DNA of 64,000 bases from Vanrija pseudolonga (GCF_020906515.1 NC_085852.1:2728001-2792000), one strand, 5' to 3'. Positions 11,749 to 22,591 are shown, numbered from the stretch's first letter. Made by a program: numbers and translations. The notes: generated from the letters alone by a model not told the origin.

Positions 11749-12851
11749 GCCTGCAGTCGTGAGGGATGGATGGATGCGATACAGTGGAAAGGATGGAAGT
11801 CTTGAGAAACGGTTGCTAGACTGTCCACTGATGGAAGAGTCGAGAGAAGGAAGAATGGAAGAGTTGAGACGAGAGGTTTAAAGAAAGATGACGAGGTGGA
11901 AAGAACGGCGGGGGCGGGCAAAAGGGCGTGTAATGTTGAGTTTGTGTGGGCAGGGCGGCGCGGCGGGGGGTGAGTGGGGTGGTGGGTGTAGTGTGGTGTG
12001 CGGCGTTGCAGTGTGCTGGAGTGCGTCGGCTCGCTGGAATGAATTGAAAAGTCGAGTGATCGGCAACAACAAAGCTATTACAACTATTTTGATTCCGCTA
12101 ATGGACACTGACAACAATAGAAACCATCCAGTGGCGTGTGGGTTGCCGCAACCGCCCCCCGTTCGCACTGCTGCACACTTGAAGCAGAGTGCCCGTGCTT
12201 GTATAACGAGGAATCCTTGTCCTTCTCAGTCTAGACCCCTCTGTAGATCAGCCTATCACAAACGCAGATTGACAGGGGTGTGCCACGCCGAATGGCTGCT
12301 ACCGAGGGGCGTTGATCTTCCTACACTCTCACATGCCCGCAAGGACCCTAAGACTTGACCCTCGACACCTTGCACATTCAATCTCAGTGCTTCAGGGGCA
12401 AACAATGCATATATCAAAGACACTCGTATGGTAGACGCAAGACAAAGAAGAAGCACACACACAACTTTATTACGTAATGGACAATCACCTGTCCTCACAC
12501 GACCCACGGCGCCCATTGTGAAACCTTGTGGATGCATACAAGAGCTTCTCCCTGTGCCCGAGCGTCCTATATAGCTCAAACCGCATCAAACCTGCCGACA
12601 GCGGGCGGTGGCTTGCCTGGGTGGCGCGGTCGTGAGCGCACGGTTCGTATGGTTTTGTTGTGGCAGTGCCAAGTCGAGAGAACTCGCACCAACCACTGTG
12701 TCCTCCTGTTCTTCGCTAGGCAACGTGCTGAAATCAGACTGTATGCGATTAAGATGTACATCCTGTATGATGATCTATTCTACTATAATCTAGGTGTAAA
12801 TGCAGATGCAAATGTGTGTTGTAGGTAGATGGTAGAGCACCCATCGTCCTC
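11749..12851. other. 1.1-kb intergenic region, nothing recognised
   Basis: Upstream of the DUF2433-RRM gene and downstream of the MFS gene. It contains a G/GT-rich stretch at 11930-12010. No open frame has splice or domain support. Confidence 0.35.
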
Positions 12852-14489
12852 TTAGTCGCTCTTGGTGGCACGGGTGGAACGCGCGCGGATTGCGCCTCCC
12901 TTGAAGAAGAAGAAATAGGGGATGGGGCCGATAATGACACCAATACAGGCGAGCATGAGACCGGCGTACTGGAAACCGAGGTGCTTGTAGCAGATAGTGA
13001 TCCACATGGGAACACTGGCACCAATGCAGGACCTCATAAAGGTCTTGGCAGCGACGGCCGAGGCGGCAAAGTTTGAGTACGAGTCAACGATGTAGCTGTT
13101 GGCACTGATGTAGATGACGACCATGGAGAAGCCGAAGAGGACACCTGCGGCACAGGGACCGACCCAGCTGATGCCTTTGTACGATGTGAAGGCGAAGATG
13201 AACAGGGAGATCGGCATGAAGAGGCAGCCAAACATCATCATGTAGAGTCGAGCTTCGGGGACCTGCTTGCCGTGCTTCTCGCAGTGCTTCTTGTAGAGTT
13301 GCTCCTGAATAGGCATGACGCACATGGCGATGAGAATGCCGAGGATGATGGAAACAAAGGAGACACCAGTCATGCCAATGTTCCAGCCGCGAATCTGCTC
13401 AAAGGCGATGGGGAAGGCAAAGAAGAGGCCGTAGAGGAGCGAGTAGATGAATGAGAGGTAAAAGGACATGAAGAGGATGATGGGCTCCATGACCATTAGG
13501 ATGAAGGGACGGTACATGGCCGTCTTGAGGCGCTCGTTGAAGGGAACCAGGTCGAGATCGTGCTTGGAGATGTAGACGTCGGTGTTGTTCTCCTTGTTGA
13601 GGCGGGCGGCCTTGCGACGGAGGATGATGGGGGCAAAAGTCTCGGGCATGACGAGGGTGAAGAGGGAGACTGCGCCAATAAATCCGAAGAGAACCCAGTA
13701 GATGTTGCGCCAAGTGTGCGTCTTGAGCGCGATCCAACCGCCAAAGAGGGGGCCGAGGCAGGGGCCCATGAAGAGAGTGCACGAGAAGATGGCCATGGGA
13801 ACACCACGCTCTTCGACGGCCCAGATATCGGCGATGGAGCCACCGACGTTGGTCATGGGTGCGGAGGAGACGAGACCGGCGATCATGCGGCCAGCGAGCA
13901 TGGTGGCAATGTTCTTGGCGAGGGCCGAGGGGAGGGTGAAAAGGAAGTACAGCGAGAGCGAAATGGTGTAAACCCACTTGCGGCCGATGATCTCGGAGAG
14001 GGGCGCGAAGAAGAGGGGGCCGACGCCAAAGCCCAGGACGAAGAGGGCAATGGTGAGGAAGATGACCTCGTCGGAGACCTTGAGGGTCTCGGCAGTGCCA
14101 TGGAGGTCACCAGTAGGCATTGCTGATCCGAGGGCGACGGCGAGACAAAGGGCAGCGCAGCCGAGGGTGACAAACCTGGTGACAATGTAAGCTTTCTGGA
14201 GTGTGGCGGCCCGGTCGGAGTAGACTCACCACTTGCGTCCCTTGCCCCACGAGCGCGGGTCCTCCTTTCTTGAATGGTCAAAGTCGACAATGATGCGACC
14301 GCTGACCTTGTCGGCCTTTTCACCCCCGGCGCTCGCGAGGGTGTGCTCGTCGACCTCGGTGGGCTGGCGAGCGTGGGACATGCGGGAGAGGGAGTTGGCG
14401 AGCTCCACGCCCTGGTCTTCCATTGCCTCCTCCTGGGCATTGGTGAAGATTGGGGGCTGGGCGAATTCTGCTTCTACTGGCTCGATCAT
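12852..14489 (-). CDS. MFS drug/polyamine-type exporter (DHA1 family)
   Basis: Plasma-membrane proton antiporter of the 12-helix DHA1 group. Exons 14489-14230 and 14175-12852 join across a 54-bp intron to 527 aa. The N-terminal ~85 residues are cytosolic and acidic, ending DFDHSRKEDPRSWGKGRKWF, the usual lead-in for fungal DHA1 pumps. The first repeat holds FGVGPLFFAPLSEIIGRKWVY (signature between helices 2 and 3) and GRMIAGLVSSAPMTNVGG. GPCLGPLFGGWIAL is the antiporter motif C in helix 5. A central cytosolic loop follows PETFAPIILRRKAARLNKE. The substrate cannot be told from sequence. A C16 tract (G16 on the + strand) lies just upstream of the ATG. Confidence 0.88.
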
Positions 14490-14515
14490 TATGGTGTGTT
14501 GTTATTAGTGTGGCA

Positions 14516-14531
14516 GGGGGGGGGGGGGGGG
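14516..14531. repeat. G16 homopolymer (C16 in the leader of the MFS gene)
   Basis: An uninterrupted run of 16 G on the + strand, 27 bp upstream of the MFS start codon. Such runs vary in length by slippage. Confidence 0.9.
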
Positions 14532-14897
14532 TAATCAATGCTGATGAGGTGGGAAACCAACTAGCTGGGGAACATGGCCAGACCACGACGCTCGTCAGTA
14601 TATGTATCAGTATCCCGTTGGGTGTGAAAAGCCATTGAATGCAGCACGACGGAGTGTCCGATGGCTTAGGCCGCTAGTAACCGTGCGGATAGACGGCATG
14701 GTGAGTGTGATGAAGCATGAATGCGCGTCGACAACCATCCCGTTCATGTCCGCGGGGCACTTTGGCTCGGCAGAAGTGCTAAAATACCACCCACGTGAAT
14801 CCGGCTCGAGTGCCGCCGCGGACGACGCTCGGCCGTTGGGAGCTGGGCGGGGGAAATTAATGACGTGTGTGGCCGTATCACGGATAATTTATTGCGT

Positions 14898-14913
14898 GTG
14901 ATACTTGTATCAC
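14898..14913. promoter_or_regulatory. Perfect palindromic site GTGATAC-TT-GTATCAC
   Basis: Seven-base arms around two T residues, ~410 bp upstream of the MFS start, with a lone GTATCAC half site at 14875-14881. The arrangement suggests a dimeric transcription-factor site. No factor is identified. Confidence 0.4.
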
Positions 14914-15404
14914 TCTACAACACTATCGCGGACCTCTCCTAGCTCTGCGAGCACTTGTGCTGCTTGGAATGCGGGGCGAAGGGGCGGGCTTCACCCTGAG
15001 ACAGAAGAGGAACCCAATCTCAACCGCTGGGGACTATGGACAAGATGGCGGCCCGCTTAGGTCCGCGCTCAGAGGCTGCGTCACTGGGTACAGCTCAACC
15101 GGCGCCGAGCGTACGTTGTCTGCTCTTGGCATGCGATCAGTGACACTAGGGTACTCTGCAGTGACGACGCGTCGAATGCAGTAAGCCCGACGGTGTGCTC
15201 ACTCGAGCACAGTTGTCATTGTCGTCAAGAAGCTTGGAAGGAGGCTAGTGCCACTCTGATCAACCACGTGTCGTTGTATTATGTAAGTGGATGACGTTGG
15301 GTAACGCGCACGTACCAAGTCGCCTCCGACGTCACGTCTCATTGTGCGATCGATCGACGTCTGAGACCAACCAACCAACACACCATCGCACTTCTTACAC
15401 GTTC

Positions 15405-16149
15405 ATGCAAAACACCCTCAGACGTCTAGCAACGATGGCCAGCCAGAACCCCACCTACATCTACAAGATTCTCCCCTCGGCCACCGTCGACTCTCGGTGA
15501 GTAGTAGTGGCTGCTTCGGCCCCGGCGCCCTGCCGGACGCGCATTGTAGGATCTCCGGGGGACCTGACCGCGTCATCGCCGCCCCGTGGTGGCGGAGACG
15601 AGTGCTGGCGCTGGGCGCTGTTATCAGCAGAGATCACTCCGGAGGGAATGATCCGAAGTTGATCAGGCGGTCCCCCTCATCAGGTCGATGACGATGGCCA
15701 AGATCTTTGCATGCGCATCCCAGCGCCATCTCGGGCTAGTTTGAGCTGACCGAGTCCAGCTTCTACTTCCCCACCCCGATTCCGTCCTCGCACGAGTTCT
15801 TCCTCTCCGAGCTCGACTCGAAGGACGGCTTCGTGCACCTCTCCACTGCGCAGCAGGTCCCCGGCACCCTCAAGCGCTTCTTCGCCGACGCTGAGCAGGT
15901 CGCCATCCTCCGCATCGAGTATGCGCGTCTCTCAGCCTGGAAGCGCGTGAGGTGGGAGCAGGCCGGTAACGGCGAGTGTGAGTACCACAGATGGCGATGT
16001 ATTGGACTGAGCTAGTACTGACCCCTGGCTCAGCCTACCCCCACCTCTACGCTCTCCTCGAGGGTCAGGACATTGACAGCTACAAGGAGATCGAGCAGGG
16101 TGGTGACTGGGACAAGGCTCTTGCTGCCGTCAGCAACTGGCTTGTTTAA
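15405..16149 (+). CDS. DUF952 family protein, 141 aa
   Basis: A small conserved domain of unknown function found in bacteria and fungi. Exons 15405-15496, 15760-15977 and 16034-16149 join in frame. Introns are 263 bp (long for this genome) and 56 bp. Family segments are visible: YIYKILPSATVDSRFYFP, DGFVHLSTAQQVPGTLKRFF, VAILRIEYARL, VRWEQAGNGESYPHLYALL. The start at 15405 gives MQNTLRRLATMASQNP. A second in-frame ATG at 15435 (MASQNPTY) is the alternative and removes a short basic, acid-free leader. No enzymatic residues are established for the family. Confidence 0.85.
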
Positions 16150-16992
16150 GTGTTTGGCTGTTGCTGCGCCTTGAAAGAAGCGAAAGAAGCCCGGTTCTTG
16201 CCCAGAGGCAAGCTGCCCTGGGTCTCCGTACACGCGAGTAGTGATGTTAAACATGAGAATATTGCTGGACTTGGTTGCTGTCTCAACGCCAGGAGAGCGA
16301 AGGTTGCACTGGTGGAGGATCATCATCATCATATGCTTGGCGTAGCGGTTGCCACCCACCTCATCGCCCAACTGCGCAGCTGCCTACCTGGGCCATTTGA
16401 GAGTTCGAGTCGCGCACGCGCTTGACTCGCCATCGGGAGGCCGAGATGACTGACACTTAAGCGCGGTTAAGGCGCAAGACAAGCGTTCGCATGTGGCTCC
16501 ATGCGCTGTGCACCATGTGTGTGTGTGTGTGTGTGTTTACACGGTATCGTTGCTATTTCAACTCCGCATTCCACGACTCTTGGCGGCCTCTGCATGCATT
16601 CTTACACTCTGACCGACGCTGATTCGACGACGAGGCAGTGACAAGCGACTTGTCGGCGAGATCCGACACTTAGCCATCGGCTAACGAGCCTGGGCCCCAC
16701 TCTGTGTCGGGATTCCTTCTCCACTCTACGAGCACCCACCTCTACTCGACTTTTCATGACGGACAGGCTCCGCAACGTAGACGGCAACATCAGAGACGAT
16801 ACAGCGAACAAGCCTTGGTCATCTTGGCGCTCTTAAGAACCGACAACCACCCAGCGACATCTGTTAACAGCCATCCCCGCCTCAACCATTTTGCGGCCCA
16901 TCATCACCTCGCTGACATCGCGCCCCACCATTGCCCGCCTGCCAGCTTACTCCCCCACCGCTCGCCTTTATCGCCCCGCACCTATCCGCACA
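16150..16992. other. Intergenic region with a TG microsatellite
   Basis: 843 bp between same-strand genes. It holds a (TG)n run at ~16516-16537 and a CAT repeat near 16320. From 16837 the frame of the next gene is open but has no ATG before 16993. No separate gene is seen. Confidence 0.45.
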
Positions 16993-17727
16993 ATGTACAT
17001 CCGCGCAGTCCACGCCGAGCTCGACGTCCCGACGTTGGTCGACTTTGTCAAGAACAACCCGCTTGGGCTGTTCACCACCTCGATCAAGTCGGACATTGCG
17101 GCCACGATCCAGACCTCGCACATCCCCTTTGTCATCGACGAGGCGGAGGGCGGCCGCCCAGCGCGCCTCCGTGCTCACATGGCACGTGCCAACCCTCAGG
17201 CCAAGGTCCTCATCGAGGCGGCCAAGGCGCAGTCGAACGGCACCGCGACCCTGCCGGACGAGGTCCTCGTCCTCTTCAACGCGCCGGTCAATGCCTACGT
17301 CACGCCCAAGTTCTATACCGAGACCAAGCCCGACACTGGCAAGGTCGTACCTACCTGGAACTATGCGGCAGTGCAGGTCTACGGCAAGATCAAGGTTTAT
17401 GGCGAGTCGAACGCCGAGTCAGCCGCCTTCCTGCAGGACCAGATTGAGGAGCTCAGCGAGCGCCAGGAGCGCGCCGCTGGACACGAGAAGACTTGGAAGG
17501 TTTCCGACGCGCCCGACCGTTACATTGACCTTTTGAAGAAGGCAATTCTCGGCTTCGAGATTACAATCGACCGCATTGAAGGCCGTTTCAAGCTGAGCCA
17601 GGAGTCGAGCGACGGCGACTGGGCTGGCGTGGTCAAGGGCTTCCGCGCATTGGGCACCGAGAGGAGCCTGGCTGTGGCGGACATGATCGAGGAGCGCGGC
17701 GCGAAGCGCGGAGTCTCGCTCGAGTAG
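16993..17727 (+). CDS. PaiB-type FMN-binding split-barrel protein (FMN_bind_2), 244 aa
   Basis: A single uninterrupted frame. The start MYIRAVHAELDVPTLVDFVK, then SHIPFVID, RLRAHMARANPQ, VLVLFNAPVNAYVTPKFY and VVPTWNYAAVQVYGKIKVY follow the order and wording of the PaiB / FMN-binding negative regulator family. Bacterial PaiB is a regulator of sporulation and protease genes; fungal members are thought to be flavin or haem binding proteins of unknown role. The first ATG is at 16993 and fits the usual family N-terminus. Upstream codons remain open for ~50 triplets and are rich in Arg with no acidic residue after 16888, but lack an ATG. No introns are present, unlike its neighbours. Confidence 0.85.
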   Translation: MYIRAVHAELDVPTLVDFVKNNPLGLFTTSIKSDIAATIQTSHIPFVIDEAEGGRPARLRAHMARANPQAKVLIEAAKAQSNGTATLPDEVLVLFNAPVNAYVTPKFYTETKPDTGKVVPTWNYAAVQVYGKIKVYGESNAESAAFLQDQIEELSERQERAAGHEKTWKVSDAPDRYIDLLKKAILGFEITIDRIEGRFKLSQESSDGDWAGVVKGFRALGTERSLAVADMIEERGAKRGVSLE

Positions 17728-18451
17728 CAAGCAAGGTTTCATCCAACGTCCCTCCCCACAGCGTTGTCATCGCCTGTTAGATGTATGTAGCATTCACAAA
17801 AGGTCATGGGCCAGGGGGCCAGTCAATTACGTACGGCGACTGTGCTGTGCCAGTTGTGCCAGTGGTGCGAGTTGTGCGAGTTGCTCGGTGCCGGCAACCC
17901 ATGGCCGCAAGCCACGCCAGGGTCTGGAGTAAGTCGCCTCGGCGACTGCGAGCTAGTTGCAAGGCCATGCAAAGGTCTAGATCTTGGGAAATTGCAAGAG
18001 ACGCGCTTTAGCGTCGTGCGGAATACTGGACAAGCGCGTCCAGCATGCTCCAGCAATGTGGGTCCCTCTACATTGCCCCCCCCCCCCCAATGGCCGAAGA
18101 GGATCCGATTTGCGGCCACTAGACGTGCCTGAGCGAGGCACCACTGTCTCCGCGCCGCGCCCGGCCATGCTACAGCGTCCATCGGCACACGACTTCTCAT
18201 GTCCACACCACCCCACACTCGACGATGCAGACGCAAACTAGTCGCCGTGTACTCCACACGTATGCGACAGCTCGCCCTGGACCATGAAGTCGGGCAATGA
18301 AGACGTGCTCTCTCTCTCTCCTACACTCTATATCTCTCTGGCCCCACATTGACCGACTTGTCTTCTCGTTTCTTTCCCTCGCCTTTCGTTCCGCTCACTT
18401 GGGCCACGGCGCCGCCTCCACATCCGACGGCAAACCGCCTCACCCTCCACC
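17728..18451. other. Intergenic region with a C13 tract
   Basis: 724 bp. It contains a run of 13 C at 18076-18088 and a CT-rich leader at 18310-18450 before the next gene. No gene is supported. Confidence 0.4.
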
Positions 18452-18782
18452 ATGGCCCCGCTCGACGTGATGATGCTGTTCGACGACACGCCCGACTACC
18501 TCGCTGCGCTCGTTGTCGACGAGGCGTCCATCATCCGCGCCTCACACGCCCTCCTGCTCGCCGTCGTCTTCATGACCACCATCGCCGCATTCGCCTTCCT
18601 CGGCCCCGTCCTCGACATGCTCTTCGTCGGCGACATTGAGGTCGGAATTGACGAGTCCCCGGGCTTTGCAGCAGGTACGCAGTGTGTCCACTTGCGTCCC
18701 CACCACTGACAGTGCTGCAGCGTCTGTGGAGAAGGAGATCGCCGATTCGACTGGCGACGCAGAACCATGGACCGAGCCATGA
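18452..18782 (+). CDS. Small single-pass membrane protein, 94 aa, unknown
   Basis: Not recognised. Exons 18452-18674 and 18721-18782 join in frame over a 46-bp intron (GTACGC...CTGCAG). The ATG lies in a good context (CACCATGGCC). One or two hydrophobic helices cover about residues 30-60 (ASHALLLAVVFMTTIAAFAF, then LGPVLDMLFVG), flanked by acidic termini. There is no cleavable signal peptide. The size and layout suit a small organelle or ER membrane subunit, but no family is claimed. Confidence 0.6.
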
Positions 18783-19118
18783 CATCCTCCCGAGCCCCCC
18801 TTCACACCGTATCGATCCGCATCATCTCGCGCAAGACGACGCGGGCTTCTGCCCCAATGTTGTATTATAATACTATCGATGGTAACCAGGTCCCCTCATG
18901 CTCTGCTCCCGATGCGACCCGAGACCACCTATCTCATTACACACGGCTTGCTTGTGTGTGTGCGTGTATATGTGTGTGTTCGCTCATGAGTGCATGAGCC
19001 AAGTTACCCCACAGTTCAGATCCTGGCCTTGGGACCGCCACGAGATCACACTGGCAAGCCTTAACCAATCATTCATTGACATACAAACTGATCACAACCC
19101 TACACAACTCTAGCCATT
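18783..19118. other. Convergent intergenic spacer with a GT-rich run
   Basis: A 336-bp spacer between two gene 3' ends. It holds an imperfect GT run at ~18953-18983 and A/T-rich sequence near 19080-19125 that may serve 3'-end formation. No gene. Confidence 0.4.
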
Positions 19119-21015
19119 TTAAACCTCAGTCACGTTCACATTGATATCCTTGGATCCCTTGTCGGACGAGTAGCCATCTGGCGTGGGCACCCGCTGGTCG
19201 TCGATGTACGAGCGGTAATCGCTCTCGTCGATCTCCTCAAAGGTACGGTTCATACCGGGTGGCGGGGAGACGACGCAGCAGAGGTAGTACACGAGCGCCG
19301 AGACACCCGTGCCCGTGAGCCACGACAGAGTGTAGATCCGCTTGGCAGCGACGCCGACGTTGATCTTGGGGTTAATAGCGTTGACGAAGCCAGGGAGGTT
19401 GATGGCAAAACCAGCAATGTAGGCGGCGTATCCGCGCCAGTTGATGCCGTACGTGTAGTAGTACCAGCCGTCCTTGCGGCTCGAGTACAGGTCGGCAAGG
19501 CGCATGTGTCCACGACGAACGAGCCAGTCTAGACTGTCAGCAAAGAAAATGGTTCGCTAACAACTCACAGTCTGCGACCATTGGACCGGCAACACAAGAC
19601 AAGAGAACACCATACGAGCCGAGGTAGTTGCCAAATGTGGCACTCGACTTGTACATGAGCCAGGGCTGCATGACGATGCCGACGATCATGCAGAGGTATC
19701 CCCCGCGGCGAATGTTGATGAAACGGGGGAAGAGGGCGGTCAGGTCACACCCAGCCGAGATCGAGTTGGCGGCAACGTTGAGCATGAGCTGGACGTAGAT
19801 GAAGCCCGCCGAGATGAAAACGAGGCCAGCACGCGTCTTGGACGAGCCGTCGCGGTCGAGCATCGTGTCCATGATCTTGACCACGTCCCAGATCTGCTCG
19901 CCAAACTGGGGCTTGGAGGCTGATGCAATGACAATACCGAGGAACGAAGTGATGGTGAAGCCGAGGGGCAGGGCGATGACTGGCGCGTCAGCGAGTGTGG
20001 CGGATTAGGCAACTTACGTTGAGGCCACACGGCGGCGCCGGGGGTCTTGGCGCGCGACGCAAAGTCAGGCGCGTTGGTCACGAGCTGGAAGGTAGTGTCA
20101 GTACTGGGGAACCAAAGCAGCGCAATACCCACAGTGAACATGTTGGACGTGCACGCCGAAATGGCACCGAGCATGGCCCAGCTGCGGTCCGACCCGTGGA
20201 GCGTGCTGGGCTGGCTCAGAACCGGGCCCATACCGCCGGCCCGCGAGATGCTCCAGCCAAAGAGAGCAAAGCCGACAATGGGACCAACGACCGCCTTGGC
20301 CATGAACAGCCACTTGAGCTTGTGCAGGGGGACCCAGGTGACGGGGATGCTGAGGATCCAGTAGATGATAAACGAGACGATGTAGGCTGTCGTCGTCTCG
20401 CTGCTCGCGGGCATCGAGTTGTGGATGTGCGCAAAGCTCGGCCAGATGGCGCGGATAAGGACGTAGACGCTGGCGGTGAGTATCGCCCTCGTGGCCCTCA
20501 AAAACTCACCATTCACCGCCGAGCCACGCCTGCACGCCCCACCAGATACACGCCATGCCGGCGCGGTTGAAGACGGGCCAGAAGGACCCGAACAGGCCAA
20601 ACGTTGTGCGGTTGACCGCGGGGAAGACGATGCCGTGCACTGCTCCCGGGCGTGCGTTGAGCACGAGCAGGGGTCCGACGAGGGTGTAGCCGATGATGAC
20701 GCAGCTGAAGAGGGTCAGCCACAGCGCCACGCTTGCAGCCCCGCCACGAACATGAATGCCTGCCACCAGCTCAGGCCGGCGGTAATCATCGACGACGCGA
20801 TAGTGAACGTGTTGAGGTTGAACGAGTCGGCGACCCAGAAGGACACCTGGGTGGTCAGGCGCGCTGGCTTAGCAAACACGTACATAGGAGAAGTGGTCCC
20901 ATGTCTTCTTGTCGTCAGTGACGGGGAGGAGGTCGACGTTGGCGAGGAACCGTTCGGCGGTGGTACCGCCCGAGTGCTCCGTCTCGAACTTCTTGAGGAT
21001 CTGTTTGGGCTTCAT
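19119..21015 (-). CDS. NCS1 permease, Fur/Dal4 (allantoin/uracil/uridine) type
   Basis: Plasma-membrane nucleobase-cation symporter. The start at 21015 gives MKPKQILKKFETEHSGG, then NVDLLPVTDDKKTW. After the first intron comes SFWVADSFNLNTFTIASSMI and then GLSWWQAF, the family signature for helices 1-2. FGSFWPVFNRAGMACIWWG and VQAWLGGE match helices 3-4, and LVTNAPDFASRAKTP is the loop typical of the Fur-like branch (compare NPDF..YAK). The C-terminal tail is hydrophilic and Ser/Asp-rich. About six short introns are present. Substrate choice within allantoin, hydantoin, uracil and uridine is not settled by sequence. The divergent hydantoin/Asp-Glu racemase next door favours allantoin or hydantoins. 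Confidence 0.85.
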
Positions 21016-21674
21016 AGTGCGCTGGATTGACGGGCGAGACGAGATCTGGGAATGACCAGACCAGGCATGTTATTTATGGTGGGCGGGGACGGGTCGGCGG
21101 CTTGCGACCAGCGACCACCTGACAGTGCCTATCTCCAAGTGTGGAGCTCGCCCGCCAACAGCCGTCCGTGTTCGCTTGAGCTGCCCCGGGATATCGCCTA
21201 TCGGGGCAGGCAGTGGAGTCAGCGCCGCTCTGTCTCGGGGCCTCGAGCTCACCAACAGCTGCTCTTGGGTTCCCCGCGCGCCGAGGCGCTATCGTGCACC
21301 AATCGCGCTGTCATGCGTTATGCGCGCCGTGGCCTATTGGCGAGAGTGATAAACCCGGCCAGTGTCAGGGATGGCCGGCTATATTGATAACGCTAGGCAG
21401 CTGGCCGCAGCTCCTGCGCCTCCGCGTTTATCTTGGGCACGCACGCTCCTTGTCCTGCGGCTCTGCCGTCCACTCCACCACAGACCTGTAGCCCTCGCTG
21501 CCAATGGGACGCGGGGCGGGTGTAGACGGGACACGGGGGAATGTCATGTCCGGCATCTGTGAATGTGTCAAGTCCGCGGTCCGGCGGGCCGTTCTCGTTG
21601 AAGGTGAGCCACACACATGCATTGAGCCACTTTGTCGTTGCGATATCCCTCACGCTCGACCATCCACACGCACC
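21016..21674. promoter_or_regulatory. Shared promoter of permease and racemase, rich in GATA-factor motifs
   Basis: 659 bp between divergent starts. HGATAR motifs are read at 21347-21352 and 21385-21390 (TGATAA), 21428-21433 (AGATAA on the minus strand), and 21198-21203 and 21289-21294 (CGATAG on the minus strand). Fungal nitrogen-catabolite GATA factors bind such clusters. Control by nitrogen source is therefore inferred for both genes. Confidence 0.55.
21181..21209. promoter_or_regulatory. Inverted repeat CTGCCCCG-N13-CGGGGCAG
   Basis: Eight-base perfect arms separated by 13 bases in the permease/racemase promoter, ~170 bp from the permease start. CCG...CGG ends resemble sites for Zn2Cys6 dimers such as pathway-specific activators. 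One GATA-type motif lies at its edge. Confidence 0.45.
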
Positions 21675-22470
21675 ATGCCTATCACGCGCACAGCAGGCAG
21701 CGGGCCCGTCCGCTTGCTGATTATCAACCCTAACTCGACAGTTGTAAGTGGCCTTCGCTATCGCGTTCACTCAAGCGCACTGACACTTGCAGGCCTTTAC
21801 CGAGCACATTGCCGCAGAGCTCTCGTCCGACCTGCCACGAGGCTATGAGGCGACATTCTACACCGCGCCGGCGAGTGCGCCAGCGTCCATCGAGAGCATG
21901 GGGGACGGCATCGTGACGGCCGCGGCGTGTATGGAAGAGCTCCGCCCCGACCTGGCACACTACCACGGCTTCGTCGTCGCGTGCTTCTCCAACCACCCGC
22001 TCACGCACGCCCTCCGCGAGGAGGTGTCCTACCCCGTCGTGTCGATCCTCGAGGCGCCGCTCCTCATGGGCGCCCAGCTCGGCGCGCACGTCGGCATCCT
22101 GACCACCTCGCCACGGTGGGAGAGCCTTCTCGCGCATGACGTCGCGACGTTGGGCTTGAGCGGGAAGAACACGGCCGGCGTGGTCAGCTCGGGCTTTTCA
22201 GTGTTGGATCTCGAGCAAAAGAGCCCCACAGAGGTCGGCGACCGCCTGGTCCAGATCGCCCTCGACGAGTTTTACACCAAACGCAAGACCGACGTCTTGG
22301 TGCTGGGCTGCGCGGGCATGGTCGGGTTCGTGGACCAGCTTAGGGACAAGGTCCCTGCCGGGGAGATGGTCGTCCTCGAGCCTGTGCGGTGTGCGTTTGA
22401 AATGTGCGTCGCTCTCGTGAGGAGTCGAGCGAGGACATCCAAGGGCGGTGTCTATGCCAAGCCTCCATAG
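21675..22470 (+). CDS. Asp/Glu/hydantoin racemase family protein (Dcg1-like), 248 aa
   Basis: Exons 21675-21743 and 21793-22470 join in frame over a 49-bp intron. The N-terminus RLLIINPNSTV is the first phosphate/substrate loop of the family. HGFVVACFSNHPLT carries the N-terminal catalytic Cys and VLVLGCAGMVGF the C-terminal one, so both acid/base cysteines are present. VSILEAPLLMG matches hydantoin racemases and yeast Dcg1. Hydantoin racemase interconverts D- and L-hydantoins; yeast DCG1 sits in the allantoin-degradation (DAL) cluster. The divergent NCS1 permease suggests the same pathway here. Allantoin racemase is an equally good reading. Confidence 0.85.
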
Positions 22471-22591
22471 GTGGCACTGGTACAACCATCTACGCCATGA
22501 CACCAACCAAGGGGCTGCACGCAAGCAGTCTACACATACATCATCATATGCAAACAGTCTATACCTCATGCGCAATGCTAGATGTCCACCC

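Larger units (their letters stand above)
14490..15404. promoter_or_regulatory. Divergent promoter region between the MFS exporter and the DUF952 gene
   Basis: 915 bp with no gene seen. It holds a G16 homopolymer next to the MFS start, a perfect 16-bp inverted repeat at 14898-14913, and a matching half site at 14875-14881. Promoter role is inferred from the divergent arrangement. Confidence 0.45.
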
